This document shows positions 1-11,638 of a stretch of 64,000 bases of DNA, piece by piece (the first letter of the stretch is position 1; every line of letters starts with the position of its first letter). The translations under genes were made by a program, and so were the position numbers. The stretch lies in contig NC_090320.1 of assembly GCF_040869045.1 (NCBI RefSeq), positions 120,165,112-120,229,111 of the forward strand. The letters are read 5' to 3'. Below the pieces are notes generated by a model. That model was not told the origin of the DNA. It saw only the letters and a list, made by a program, of their open reading frames with translations, and did no database searches. This DNA comes from Eurosta solidaginis. Its lineage: Eukaryota; Arthropoda; Insecta; Diptera; Tephritidae.

Positions 1-365
1 GCTCCCTTTCCCCATTGCCCACCAGTAGCAAGATGTAGGATTCCCTCCGGTAGACTCGACACGAGACCGGGGGTAGAGAACAAAAAAAGGAAGATGTAGA
101 ATCGCCTTCCGGTAGACTCGCAACATCACGAGACCGGGGACTGATTATATTTAGGGCCTCGGGAGAGACGCAAGCTTAGGGATAGCGGGGCATCACGGCG
201 CGTGGTTGAACGCGTCTTTATGTCCCGCGCTCCCTTTCCCCATTGCCATCGCGTAGTACGTTTTGGATTCCCCTCCGGTAGACTCGCACCATCACGAGAC
301 CGGGGGTTGATTATAATATATGGCTCGGGAGAAACGCAGGCTTAGGGATAGAGAGACACGAAGAC
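1..365. repeat. Tandem repeat downstream of BEL-1 integrase
   Basis: The 19-base string starting GCTCCCTTTCCCC occurs at 1 and again at 229, a 228-base period. Within the unit, TCCGGTAGACTCG recurs near 46, 108 and 274, each time followed shortly by ACGAGACCGGG and, in two copies, by a GGGAGARACGCARGCTTAGGG-like stretch. In BEL-1 orientation this lies just after the integrase stop, so it is 3' UTR or LTR sequence. The array continues past the window edge. Confidence 0.8.
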
Positions 366-485
366 GCGGGTTCCTTAATATGCTTTCTATGCTATCACCA
401 ACCGTGGGCCTCTGATGTTAGGTAGTTGGGGGAAATAGAAGTTTGGGTTTTGGGGTTTTGTAAGGCGGAATTTGGCCCCTTATAT

Positions 486-1891
486 TTAATCCTCCTTGTC
501 GTGGGACGGAAGGAGTACCAATTTCGTAATTGGTCTAGTTATTTGTCCCTTGGTTGTATGAACGTCAACAACACGCACACGGTTATCAGAGCCTGGGTGT
601 GCGCTGACGATTCTCCCCATTCTCCACTCGTTGGGTTGGAGGTTGTCCTCTTTGATAACAACTAGGTATCCGGGTTTTAGATTAGGTTGTGGATGTTTCC
701 ACTTGTATCGTTTCTGGATCTCGGTGAGATATTTGGTTTTCCATCGCTTGGTCTCACTAGCATCCGGCTCTGGCGGAGCCAGTAGATGGCTGCCAGTGAG
801 GAAGTGACCTGGAGTAAGTGGCTCTAGGTCCGTTGGGTCATTGGATGCCTGGCTGAGCGGCCGCGAGTTCAGGCATACCTCGATACGGCACAAGAGTATA
901 TGGAATTCCTCGAAGGTGAATTTGTGTGGTGAGGCTATCCTTTTGAAGTGGCTTTTGAAGCTTTTCACTCCAGGCTCCCACAGTCTTCCCATATGGGGAG
1001 CGCCCGCAGGGATGAAATGCCAAGTGAGTGACTGGTAGCTGTATTTGGAGACAGCGTTCTCTCGCGCTTGTGAGATGAAAGTCTTGAATTCTGATCGTAA
1101 GGATCGTGACGCTCCGACAAAGTTCGTACCGTTGTCGGAGTACATATTTTTTGGGCATCCGCGCCTAAATATGAAACGGAAAATGCCGCAAGAAATGATG
1201 GTGTGCTGAGGTCAGTAGTGGCCTCCAGATGAATTGCTCGTGTGGAAAAACACACGAAAAGGCAAACATAGCCTTTGGATAGGCGACACCCTCTGCCGCG
1301 GTAACTTTTAATGGCGAAGGGTCCAGCGAAGTCGACTCCAGTATTCGTGAATGCACGGCTGAATGTCGTGCGTTCGCGAGGGAGAATACCCATAAGTTGG
1401 GTCTGAGCACGCGTTCGGTGTATAGGGCAAACTTTGCAATTGTGAATGGTTGCCCTAATCATGGTTTTGATGTTAGGTATCCAGCATTGGGTGCGTATCA
1501 GATGTAACATGAGTTGGTTTTCCCCATGCAGACTTTGTTGATGAAACATTACGACTGTCAGACGGGATAACCGACAGTTGTATGGGAGGAGGATTGGGTG
1601 GCGTTCATTAAAAGCTAAGTACTTTGACGCCCCGAGTCGCCCTCCTACCCGAATGAGGCCATGTTGGTCTAGGTAGGGATTAAGTGAGAGTATTGCACTT
1701 TTCTCTTCAATTGGTTTTCCGGCCTTTAAGTCTCTATATTCTGAACTGTAATGTTGCTTCTGATAGATTTTAATTAAAAGTCGTGTCGTGGCCTTAACTT
1801 CGTCAGGGGAGATTACGTGCGACATGACATGGAATGCATTTTTAGTTTCGGGGTGAGTTCTTCGGTAGAACCTCATGAGGTATGAGAGCAC
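486..1891 (-). pseudogene. BEL-1 integrase and C-terminal domain, frameshifted
   Basis: The zinc-binding region reads HQQSLHGENQLMLH through NCKVCPIH. The first catalytic Asp is in NTGVDFAGPF and the second in MYSDNGTNFVG. The Glu region has become PHMGRLWEPG, with Arg where BEL-3 has Glu in PHMGELWDVG, so a catalytic residue may be lost. The frame changes near 1180, just before the second Asp. About two dozen residues present in BEL-3 between PPE.DVSE and KRWKTEYL are missing here. The end carries the basic C-terminal domain typical of BEL/Pao Pol (KEDNLQPNEWRMGRI). It joins cDNA to host DNA when intact; this copy cannot be functional. Confidence 0.88.
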
Positions 1892-3202
1892 CCGTAAAGC
1901 CCTAGGTAGGTCTGAAAAGCGTTGGAGAACATCGGTAGTATTTACTGTTGTTGTTGCGCAGGTCTTCGCCCTCTTCTCCTCTACGGAGGTGATGTAGTCA
2001 CTTTCTTGTGCTGGCCATTGGGAAGTGTCTTCTTACAGCCAAGAAGGTCCCTGCCACCACAACGAATTGGTGACCAATTCAGACGCAGGTAATCCTCCGC
2101 TACCTAAATCTGCTGGGTTGGACTCTGAGTTCACGTGCAACCAGTCCTTATTTCCGACCATGTCGATGATCTTGGTGATCCGAGGTGCGACGACAGTGGA
2201 CCAGGAACAAGGCGGTTTCCTTATCCATGCGAGGGCGATCGTTGAATCCGTTTAAAGGTGAACTCTCACTGGTCCCAATTTAAGGTTTCTGAAAATTGAT
2301 TCGGTGATTTTCGCTAACAGTACGGCTCCGCAAAGTTCCAATCGTGGAAGAGACAGGGTTTTCACTGGGGCTACTCGGGTTTTTGCTAGCAGCAGGTTCG
2401 TCCAGATGTCGTTATCCGTTCTCACGCGCATGTAAACGGCTGCTGCATAAGCCTTCTCGGATGCGTCACAAAATCCATGGATCTCGATGTCGGTTCCTGG
2501 TGAAAAGTTGACCCATCTAGTTATCCTTATTTTATCGATCTCATGGTATTGGTCGGTGAAGGTTTTCCATTTTTCCAGCGTACTGGTCGATACTGGGTCG
2601 TCCCAAGCGGTGCCTTCTAACCAAATACTCTGCATGAGTATTTTTGCCACAATGACCATTGGTGCCAGCCATCCTAATGGATCGAAAAGTTTGGCGATTG
2701 CTGATAGTGTCGCTCTCTTTGTAATGTTTTCCGGGTTGTCCAGCGTCCCTGCTTTAAAATAAAATAAATCGGAGTGGGCATTCCATCGAATGCCTAATGC
2801 TTTAACTGAACTGGTATCTTCGAAGGCCAGGAACTTTTCACTGAGCAGGTCTGATTTGGGGATGTCCCTCAGAATGTCCTCTGAATTGGATGTCCATTTG
2901 CGAAGTGGAAAGCCCGCGGAGTGTAGGACTTGACGAATTTCATCTCTGGCTTTAATGGTCGATGTGATCGTATGTCCACCCGCTAACACGTCATCTACAT
3001 ACATGTATTCTCGCAGTATGCTAGCCGCTATAGGGTGTGAATTTGATACGTCGTCTGCCAGTTGTAGGAGTGTTCTTATCGCGAGATATGGAGCGCAGTT
3101 CACTTCGAAGGTAACCGTCTTTAATTCGTAGAGACTAATACGGTCGTTCGGGGGAGTGCGATAACAATGCGTTGAAATTTGGTGTGATTTTCGTTCACCC
3201 AA
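1892..3202 (-). pseudogene. BEL-1 reverse transcriptase C-terminal half and RNase H
   Basis: The catalytic box YVDDVLAGG is encoded near 2985-3005. It is followed by FPLRKWTSNS, GIRWNAHSD, AIAKLFDPLGWLAPM, and the RNase H Asp in IHGFCDASEKAYAAAVY, the usual BEL/Pao arrangement. At 2252-2254 a TAA replaces the Trp codon expected before TDSTIALAW; the RNase H end then continues in the same direction to about 1925 (IRKPPCSW, NPADLGSGG). It copied element RNA into DNA when intact. The stop and the later frame changes mark it as a pseudogene. Confidence 0.87.
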
Positions 3203-4298
3203 ATTTGTACATCTTTTCGATATCGCTATTGAAGACGAAACGGTATAGTCTCCATCGTAAGATTAGTGTGGGTAAATCGGCTTGTAGAACTGGGCCTGGG
3301 AGTAGAATATCATTTAGGCTCTTCCCGTTGGCCGTAGGGCTCGAGGCATTGAATACTACGCGTACCTTTGTAGTGGTGCTTTCTGCTTTAATACCGGCGT
3401 GGTGGGGCAGGAAGTAATGATCCGAATCGTCGGATGGGATATTCTTTTTCAATTTTCTCATATGTCCGAGCTTTTCATATTCTGACAACACTCGAACATA
3501 TTCTTTACCTAAATCTGGGTTTTTTATTATCCGCCCCTCATTCCGGAAGAATTGAGAGCATGCGCGTTTCAGGGACGGTCCTAAATTAATGTTATTAGGG
3601 TAATCCTGCCTGAATGGTAATGATACGGTGTATCTTCCATCTTCATTTCGTTTCGTTGTTTCCTTAAATAATTTTTCGCAATACCTCTCACCTTCGTTTA
3701 ATATTTTATTTTTTGGTACATTTTCTACCTCCAAGAAAGCTTTTAATTGATTGTCTAACGCAACTTCGTTGTAGAAGGACATGATGCTCTTCGTTAGATT
3801 CGGTGCTTCTATTCGACCGGTTAGTATCCAACCGAACACTGCCTCCTGTGCCAGAAGTGTGTTAAACACGTTTTTCTTAAGGCCACTTAATATGATTTGG
3901 GGATATATGTCTCCGCCAAGTATGAGGTCTACATCTTCGTTGACGTAGAACCTCTTGTCTGCCAAAACGAAGTCTGGGAATGCCAGCATAGTCATTGCGT
4001 TGATATGGCAGGATGGAAGATTCCCAGTGAGTTTCGCTAGAACTAGGACGGGTGTAGTCAGGCTGAAACAGGGATCCACTGGTGAACGTAATTCGATGTC
4101 GGATGCTTCTTTCACCTGAGCTGACACCGCATTTGTGATGCCTGAAACCTGGGCATGCATTTTCCTCGCTGGCAAATTGATTCTGCGTTGCAGTCTTTCA
4201 GTTATAAAGGAACATTCAGACCCAGAATCAATTAATGCCCGCGCGGAGAAGTCGGTACCATTATGGTGAATGTGTACACGAGCAGTTCCTAATAGCAC
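3195..4298 (-). pseudogene. BEL-1 aspartic protease and reverse transcriptase N-terminal part
   Basis: The retropepsin active site reads ALIDSGSECSFI, near residues 21-32 of this frame, followed by the BEL protease region (LTGNLPSCHI, LILGGDIYPQIIL). Then come AVFGWILTG and the start of RT (HYFLPHHAGI, KVRVVFNAS, NDILLPGP, SDIEKM), the normal order for Peptidase_A17/Pao Pol proteins. The frame ends at 3195 just after SDIEKMYK, where a frame change leads into the next segment. Protease would process Gag-Pol in virus-like particles. No bases suggest recent activity. Confidence 0.87.
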
Positions 4299-5593
4299 AC
4301 CTGTGCTGGAATTGGCATGGCAGGATTTGACATTCTGATTCGAGAGGAAGGTGGTTGTCCCGATTCCTGTCTTTTCCTTGCCTGTGCCGAAGTTGACGGG
4401 GTATTATCTGCATCTTTGAAAAGATTGCGCACCGCCGGTTGCTGAAGTGTGTCCGCATGCAGGAGCGTGTGGTGACGAGAGTGGCATTTGGAACAGTTGT
4501 ACGAACTGGTGCACCTCGTCACTGTGTGCCCTGGGGATAAACAATTCAGGCAGCCATTTGTGGATTTGACGAATTTAATCCTTTCTACTGGGTTTAAATC
4601 GCAAAAACGTGAACAGTTGCGTAATCTGTGCTCCGTAGATTTGCACATTTTACACATTGATTTTGTTGTTTGCTTGGTTACTTTGGTTTGAAAAGCACCA
4701 AGTCTTTCTGTGGGGTTTCTGTCGACTGGCGCGACGTGTTTGACTTTGGCACTTTTGAGGTGGCATTTCCTGTAAAATAGACACGGTTTCCAGTGTCTGA
4801 AAACGATTTGACAGGAATTTGTCCATATCCTCCCACTTGGATATGTCCGTTTTGTGGTCAATGCTCTGCTCACAGAGCCAACGTATTTTCAGGTAATTTT
4901 GTCGAACATAAATAAGTAATAATCGCATCCCAATTTGAAACGTCAATCTGATGTGTTTTTAAGGATGCTAAACAATTATTTATGTCGCGCTGTAAGGTTT
5001 TGATGGAGCTGCCGCACTCGCTATCTATCTTTTTTAGATTAAATAAAATTTGTAGTTGTGAGTTCACGAGAATCCGCTTATTCTCGTATCTCTCACATAG
5101 GTTTTTCCAGGCTGTTTCGAAGCCTTCATTTGTCAAGGAACAACTTTTCTACCGGGCTTAGGCGACTGTTGTTTTTGTAGATGGCCGTGAACAGGTCAGG
5201 AAACGTTGGCCAAGATAGGTAGTCGCCCTTGAATACCTCAGTATCGCAAGCTGGCAGGCGGATACTATGTTCGCGCGCTCGTTCTCCTTCAGGTCGAACC
5301 TGACTATCTCTTTCTTGCTTAAATTTGGCTTGAAGTTCAGTCATGTTCGACATGCATCGCAAGAATACGGCATATGCAGCTTTATGCTTGATCTTGACCG
5401 CTGCAATTTTCTTTGCGTCGAGCGTGTCAGAATCAAGCAACTCCTTGAGGGCGGTCTCTGCCTTTTCCCACTTAGCTTGCAACTATTTTTGTTGTATTGC
5501 AAGAGTGTGTATTGTGTGCAGAGCCGCACTTATGTCGTTAAAGTCGGCCTCGAACTGGATTATTCGATCGGCCAACCCGATGTAAGATTCCAT
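4289..5593 (-). pseudogene. BEL-1 Gag with zinc knuckles, broken by stop and frameshifts
   Basis: I place the start at the ATG at 5593-5591 because the first residues (MESYIGLADRIIQFE) match the BEL-3 Gag start (METYIRLADSIVEFE). An in-frame TAG lies near 5485. A second break near 5130 has removed a stretch still present in BEL-3 (LKQKTLGEAKE). A third frame change falls near 4870. The body carries the BEL Gag motif GDYLSWPTF. The C-terminus carries cysteine-rich knuckles CKMCKSTEHRLRNC, CLNCLSPGHTVTRC and CSKCHSRHHTLLH. Gag would package element RNA. Confidence 0.87.
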
Positions 5594-6642
5594 GTTCATG
5601 GATGAAAATTTGTGATCAAATTACGATTAAAATATACAAAAACTCTTTATTTAACGCTTTCAATTTCTTTATTTTTTCACTGACTTTGCAGCTTATTTTG
5701 TGCCGAAAAGCAGGGAGAAGGGGAGAGCAACAACAACGTCTTTTGTGGAATTAAAGGGACCACTCGCCACTTCAATGTTCAAATTTGTTATAAATAAGTG
5801 CGCGCGCTGATATAACAACTCGACGAAAGAGTGTGAAAACGTGTGATAAAATTTGTGCAACAAAGACAAAGAAAAAACTGTGTAATAAAAATTAATTAGA
5901 AAAACTAGTGAAAAAATAATAGTGATGCAAAAAGGAAATTGAAATTTGCCGCAATCGAATGGCGTGAAATTTTAGTGAAAGTGAGGTTATGTGCACCTCT
6001 TCCTTGTGCTGTGTCCGGAGAGCCTTACCGCTGGTGGGGGGCAGCCAGATATTTACAAGGAATCTTAACAACGTTAATGATCCGCGTTTGCACTTATTTT
6101 CTTTTTGGCACTACACAGTTTTTTCACACTTTTCGCGGTTAGTTACAATCACGTAATATAGTCACGTGTAATATATAATTTATTGGGTAAATGTAAAAAT
6201 AGCAAAGGTTACAATATTACCCGAATAAACGCAAACAATTACGGCAGATGTGAGCTGTACGGCTGTTGAAAATCAAGAGGCCGGTGGTATAGCAAGCTTC
6301 AACCGTTGACCCGCAAAATCCTCCGTTTTGGAGGGGAAGGGCACCCACACATCAACCCCAACATGTATATGCATGAGTGCTGACAAAAAGCACACATACA
6401 CGTGCATGTACATGCATACACATACATGAGGGTGATGGTGTGGGTGGTTATAAGTTAAGTCGAGTATCGATTTGTAGAGTTGCATTGGGGGGATCGTAAT
6501 CAGATGCGGAAAAGTTAGGCATCCTGCCTTAACAATAAGACTCCAGTTATTAGGATTGATACAGCTGTCAGATCTAGAAGCAGCAAGTGGCTTAAGTCTT
6601 AGGAAGCTTCTATTATTTGCCAAGACGATGGAGTTATTTTAT
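5594..6642. other. Noncoding stretch upstream of BEL-1 gag
   Basis: Probably BEL-1 5' UTR and perhaps LTR at the low-coordinate side; no matching second LTR is available because the window starts inside the 3' end. I see no credible ORF. A purine-pyrimidine alternating ACATAC/CATGTA-rich microsatellite lies at about 6383-6430. The stretch 6440-6630 resembles LINE 3' tail sequence ending in an (AAAT)n run near 6640, but I cannot assign a family. Confidence 0.4.
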
Positions 6643-7004
6643 AATATAAAATAAATAAATAAATGAAAGGCGCGATAACCTCCGAAGAGATTTAAGGCCG
6701 AACATCTCTTCCAATTTGCGTCATGCTCTTTTTAATTTTTCCTACAAATTGGCGGGCCGGGACCTATTTGTTTTATGCCGACTGCGAACTGCATCTGCAA
6801 GGCAAATGAGTTTTCACTGAGAGCTTTTCATGGCAGAAATTCACTCGGAGTGCTTGTCAAACACTGCCCAGAGGCGACCCCCGCTTTCTTCTAATTGAAA
6901 AAACTTGTTTCTAAAATTTTGATGTTACTTTGCTCGGGGTGTGAACCCAGGGTCTTCGGTGTGGTAGGCGGAGCACGCTACCATCACACCACGGCGGCCA
7001 CCGT
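6643..7004 (-). repeat. SINE-1, tRNA-derived
   Basis: On the minus strand the element starts near 7004 with a tRNA-like head: an A-box-like GTGTGATGGTAGCGTGC and, about 45 bases on, a B-box-like GGGTTCACACCCC. A body of about 250 bases follows and ends in TTTCATTTATTTATTTTA. The body is shared with SINE-2 at 63307-63577, including ATGAAAAGCTCTCAG-type and GGCAAATGAGTTTTC-type blocks read in the two orientations. It sits against the 3' end of LOA-A. Two related copies, one with and one without the head, support a mobile family. Confidence 0.8.
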
Positions 7005-8968
7005 ACCATATTTTGTAACATAGGTCCTGGTTTTTGATAGGAGTTTTCAGCTTGTTTTCTCTTTGTAAACAAAACCATATCCGTCTTCTCCGCGTTGACT
7101 CGAATCGCCTGAGCAGTTGGTTGATGACCAGCGTCCATAGCCGAGGTGATAGCACCCCTCCCTGCGGCGTGTCCCTGTCCACTGATTTCCTGGCCTCGTA
7201 CAATTCCCATTGCGATGTAATCTTCCTTCAATTTAGATGCAGCCGGTCCATCTGGTTTAAGGCTGGATGTACTTTAATGTAATCAAGCCCATTTAGAAAC
7301 ATTATTGAAAACCCCGGCAATGTCCAACAAGACTCCTAGAGCATATTCCTTATATTTCAGAGCTTTCTCTATGCTTATTATCACTCTATGCAATGCGGTG
7401 TCTACCCACTTGTCTTTGCTGTACGCGTACTGTGTTGTGGAGAGCAGCTTTTCATCCACGTTGGACTTTATGTACATATCTATCAGCCTCTCAGAGGTTT
7501 TGAGCAGAAATCATGTTAAGCTAATGGGTCTATAGTCTTTGGGATACATGTGACCGATCTTTCCCGCCTTTGGTAGGAAAGCTACACGAGTAGTTCTCCA
7601 AGAGTGCGGTACATGATTCAGTCTTATGCACCCATCGAATATTATTTTAAGCCATTCCACGACCGCTTTAATTGAAACTTGTAGCATAGCCGGGAATACA
7701 CCATCTGGGCCCGGCGATTTAAACTTAGAAAACGTCTTGACTGCCCATTCGATCTTGGTATCAGTCACCAAGCCCGGCACTATACGCTCCGAGGCGTGAG
7801 TGCTGTCTGCTGGCTCTTCTAAACTATCTCCCGATGGGAAATGTGTATCGAAAAGCACCTCAAGGGACTCATCACTATTACGTGACCATTCGCCGCTATC
7901 TTTCCTTATTAGTCTCTGGACTATGTTTACCTTGCTAGGACTTTTTTCAACTGTGCTGTTTAGCTGGAGCACTCTATGTCCGTATAGAAACTTTTCCATG
8001 AGATTCTCTTCGCCCTGGAAATTTCACGCTTGTAGATCTTCAGTAGATCCCTGTACTCGTCTCGACACGCTTCGCTTTCCGCGGTCTTTGCTAGCTTAAA
8101 CATTTCTTTTACCTGTCTTCGTAGAAGGCTCAGCTCATTGCTCCAACATGGCGGCTTTGCTTTTCCTCTGAACCTTCTTAGAGGGCAAGCTTTGTTATAC
8201 GCAGTTATAAGCATCCTTGTTAGGAATTCATTAGACTCCTCCTGTTCCTCCACACTGGCAACTTCTTTGCGTTGTCTTAGTTTTGTTTCTACCTGTTTCT
8301 AGAATTTAGTCCAGTTCGTTGACCTAGGGTTTCTAAAGTTTCCTCACTTCTCTACCCTCTTTAGGGGATGCTGAAGCTGATATCCGCATGGTCGGAGAAG
8401 GATGGTCCACCAAGAACCATCCAATCATACCTTGATATATCACGTTCGGAGATCAATGTAATATCCAGAACATTGCTGGATGTTGTACCAATGTATGTAG
8501 GGACATTTCCACTGTTGGCTATTTGCAAATCAGTTTGAGGGATGTAACAAAATAGAGATTCGCCTCTCTCGTTCGTATCTGCTCCTCCCCACGCATTGTG
8601 GTTCGCATTTGCATCCGCGTGGAACCTCCGCAGCATGGGCCATGTAGCAGGATGCCAGGACAAATGCATTCTTATTCTTTTGCTCAACGGCCACCACTAC
8701 GAGGTCATCAGAAGTGTAATTAGGCAGCATATATGAATGCAGCTTTTTTCTTGCCATTACTACAGCTCGGACCCGTCCTTCCGTTTGCGCGTAGTAAACG
8801 CCAAATCCCCGCGCGCTTAGTCCAGAAACCTTTCTTCCCGATGAGAGCCACCGCTCCTGGATCAGCGCCACGTCAAACGAACCCTCCTCAAGGGCTAGGA
8901 GGAGTTCGCTCGACGCCACTTTACTGTCTTGGAAGTTTATCTTTGGGACTCGCAGCACCATTGGGCAG

Positions 8969-9003
<35 letters not shown>

Positions 9004-9047
9004 AGCACCTTCGTCACGACGTCGTCGTCCTCCCCTTGCCCTTTTGT
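7005..9047 (-). pseudogene. LOA-A: LOA/R1-type LINE, ORF2 remnant
   Basis: Minus-strand fragments follow ORF2 order. Endonuclease pieces come first (SFDVALIQERWL, ARGFGVYYAQTEGRVRAV, ADANANHNAWGGADTNERGE, SSNVLDITLIS). Then come the linker (SNEFLTRMLITAYNKACPLRR), RT (LFDTHFPSGD, SPGPDGVFPAMLQ, PKDYRPISLT, RDTPQGGVLSPRLWTLVI) and a late segment (VNAEKTDMVLFTKRK). The YADD box is absent: the sequence jumps from the PQGG region to VNAEKTDM, an internal deletion near 7100. Frames change several times. The 5' end stops at 9047 against Gypsy-D. It overlaps LOA-B in content, so it is a separate insertion. Confidence 0.87.
8973..9003. repeat. Poly(C) tract of 31 bases
   Basis: An uninterrupted run of 31 C sits inside LOA-A where LOA-B (about 18925-18945) has ordinary mixed sequence. 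LINE sequence resumes beyond it (CACCTTCGTCACGACGTC against CACCATCGTGGTGACGTC), so the run expanded or was inserted within the LINE at the ORF1/ORF2 boundary. The length of such a run is uncertain in most assemblies. Confidence 0.9.
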
Positions 9048-9434
9048 ATTCACCGTATGAACTAGTGTTCGGTAAATTACCCACGCTGCCAAGCGACGCT
9101 CCAAGCAAACAAACAAAAATTTATGACATTGATAATTACGCCAATGAATTGAAAATGAGACTCGAAACCTCAATACACAATGCCAGAAACGTAATAAATA
9201 CTGTAAAACAAAAACGAAAGTCTATGTAAGACCAAAATATAAATAAAGCAAATTTTGAAATAGGAGATTTAGTCTATGTAAGAGTAGAAAATAGAAAAAA
9301 ACAAAAACCAAAGCCCGTATCACGGCCCATACAAGATTGTAAAAAGAAACGGAGTAAACTCCATAATAGATATAAATGGTAAACATAAGGAATTACATAA
9401 AAACATAATGAAAAAACACTTAGAAATAAGCTAA
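9044..9434 (+). pseudogene. Gypsy-D integrase C-terminal fragment
   Basis: The plus strand reads SPYELVFGKLPTLPSD, an integrase tail phrase typical of Ty3/Gypsy elements. After a stop near 9227 it continues with EIGDLVYVRVENRKK, a frame change, then GPYKIVKKNG and a final HLEIS before TAA at 9432. This is the end of pol; the catalytic residues lie upstream and are missing because the fragment starts at the LOA-A boundary. Stops and a frame change show it is dead. Confidence 0.83.
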
Positions 9435-9586
9435 CGTAATGTAATTAGACCCTATATAATAAGAACCTAGTGATAAGCAAAATAGTAATATACACAACCA
9501 CAAGCAAAGTATTTGCATAACTCCACAAAAAATGTATTTCATTTCTTCACTTAAATGAAATAAATGTTTCTCTTTTGCGGTAAGGG

Positions 9587-9955
9587 TGTGATGTACATAC
9601 ATAAATACATGTACAAGCATTCGAACATGGCCTACATTCAACGCGGTCGACACCAATAAGCGCAATAGAAGTCGAACGGCCAATAACATGGCCACAGAAG
9701 TAGGCTAATGAAACTGCGACGCAAGCAAAATTTTGAAGACACGCTGCGCTGCTAAATGCAATCTACTGACTATTACTGACTCATTGAACTGAGCCATGCA
9801 CTAGGCCCTGTGGAAAGTGCTTGGGCAAACAGAAAAAAGTGAGGAGTTATGGAAGGTATTTTCTGTGACTAAATAGTTGTATAAATAGAATTAAGTTTGA
9901 AAAAATTAAACAGAATGATCACAACAGTGAAACTAAATCGCCACATGTTTTTATT
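9587..9955 (+). repeat. Probable 3' LTR of Gypsy-D
   Basis: After the pol stop and about 150 noncoding bases, a purine-rich GGTAAGGG is followed by TGTGATGTACATAC at 9587, a plausible LTR start. A TATA-like TATAAATAG lies at 9880. The sequence gives way to LOA-B at about 9956. There is no partner LTR in the window, so both borders are inferred. Confidence 0.5.
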
Positions 9956-10865
9956 TTCTTCCATATAAGCTTTCGACTTCTCACGGACTATGTTTCCCCT
10001 TGCTAGGACCTTTTTCAACCTTGCGGTTTCGCTGGAGCATTCTATGTCCGTACAGAAACTTTTCCTTGAGATACTCATCGCTCTGGAAATTTCACGCTTG
10101 TAGTTCTCTGCACTCGTCCCGATATGCCTCGCTTTCCGCGGTCTTTGCTTGCTTAAACATTTTTTTTACCTGTCCTCTTAGAAGACTCAGCTCATTGTTC
10201 CACCTTGGCGGCTTTGCTTTTGCTCTGAATCTTCTTAGAGGGCAAGCTTTGTTATACGCAGTCATAAGCGTCCTTGTTAGGAATTCATTAGACTCCTACA
10301 GTTCCTCCTCTTGGGTTGTCCCAGTTTTGTTTCTACCTGATTCGGGAATTTAGTCCAGTTCATTGACCTAGGGTTTCTAAATTTCCTCCCTTCTCTACAC
10401 TTTTTAGGGGGATGCTGAAGCAGATACACATGGCCGGAGAAGGATGGTCTATCAAGAACGATCCAATCATACCTCGATATATCACGTTCGGAGCGCAATG
10501 TAATATCCAGAACATTGCTGGATGTTGGACCAATGTATATACGGACATTTTCCCTGTTAGCTATCTGCAAATTGGTTTGCAGGAAGTAACAAAATAGATA
10601 TTCGCCTCTTTCGTTCGTATTTGCTCCTCCCCACTCACTGTGGTGCGCATTTGCATCCGCACCTATGACGAACCTTTGCGCCCTTCGTCCTGTGCTAGCC
10701 TCTTGCACTCCATTGGTGGAACCTCCACAGCATGGGCCTTCTTATTCTTTTGACCAACGGCTACCACTACGAGGTCCCAAGTAGTGTATGCAGCTGTTTT
10801 CTGCCATTACTACAGCTCGCACCCGTCCTTCCGTTTGCGCATAGTAAACACCAAATCCGCGCGCG
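9956..10865 (-). pseudogene. LOA-B LINE, ORF2 endonuclease part (3' segment)
   Basis: Minus-strand frames give GADANAHHSEWGGANTNERG, SSNVLDITLRSERDIS and the start of the ORF2 linker, with stops and frame changes. The segment ends at 10862-10865 with CGCG, the TSD of the errantivirus. LINE sequence resumes at 18788 with the same CGCG. In LOA-A the corresponding region is uninterrupted (near 8805-8815). The low-coordinate end at about 9956 stops against Gypsy-D. Confidence 0.86.
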
Positions 10866-11638
10866 AGCTACATCTTTTTGGTAGACGTTGGGCAGAGTAC
10901 TTACGTTAGATAACCCACTCAAGAAAAGAGACATTAAATTGTGTTATTATAATTTTAAAATTCTTTATTCATTAGTTTTAACGAACTACGGTTTGCTGTC
11001 GGGTTAACTTATAGATACAGGATTTAACGATCCTTGGTATTATAATGCTTCACAACCGATAAAGACCGACAGGTCGTTTTGATTTCCGGGCAACAACTGC
11101 CTCTTCAATATTTTACAATCTTTTGCTTAACCTTAATACATAAGGCATCTTTCCGATGCACATACATAATTACTTATTTAGTAAGCTCACTCAACAATTC
11201 ACATATTCCCACATATGTACTTTGGCTGCACCATAGTTGCAGTCATCATTATTATTTATTATGCTTATTGGGGTATCTCATTTCATTCAGGAATGTTTTG
11301 CATTCCCGAATGTTGACATCAATAAGTATGTCAGTTTGTATATCTGTATGCCTCTGTAGAACAACACAGGCAGAGGCATACAGAACTGAATTGGTTTCTA
11401 TTAATGTATGTGTGTTTGTACATTTGTATTCTTCCAAAGTGGAACCATACACAAAGCCCAGTCTTGCTGGTTGCAACAAAGTATCTTATTTGCTTTATTT
11501 ATTGTGTGGGTGGCCTGATGTGGAATGCTGAGCAAGCATTACTTAAAGCAACTAAGCTCTTGTTTTGGGTGAACAAGTATATTTTAAAATATACTTGTTT
11601 TCCCTTTTTCTTCGTTATAGGGGGAATTCCACATAACT
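10866..11638 (-). repeat. 3' LTR of the errantivirus
   Basis: The minus strand starts AGTTATGTGG at 11638 right after a purine-rich AAAGTGGGGG, the likely polypurine tract, and ends at 10866 beside the CGCG duplication, about 773 bases. The first 350 bases match 18413-18787 closely, including TTGCAACCAGCAAGACTGGG. The env frame runs slightly into its start. Confidence 0.85.

Larger units (their letters stand above)
1..5593 (-). mobile_element. BEL-1: BEL/Pao LTR retrotransposon, decayed, cut by window edge
   Basis: Reading the minus strand from 5593 down to 486 gives the BEL/Pao order: gag with zinc knuckles, retropepsin, reverse transcriptase, RNase H, integrase with HHCC and catalytic core, then a C-terminal domain. 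Several frames are needed, so the copy is dead. BEL-3 (47126-53464) is a close relative, recognisable from long shared integrase stretches such as RAFTNTGVDFAGPF. The 3' LTR should lie at or beyond position 1. I could not identify its 5' LTR with certainty; it should lie above 5593. Confidence 0.9.

Noticed and set aside
6273..6623. 116-codon minus-strand ORF with His/Cys/Val runs
   Set aside because: The C-terminal half is the CATGTA/ACATAC microsatellite, and the rest lacks motifs.
8733..9173. ORFs with poly-Pro or poly-Gly runs across the C tract
   Set aside because: They are translations of the 31-base homopolymer in LOA-A, not genes.
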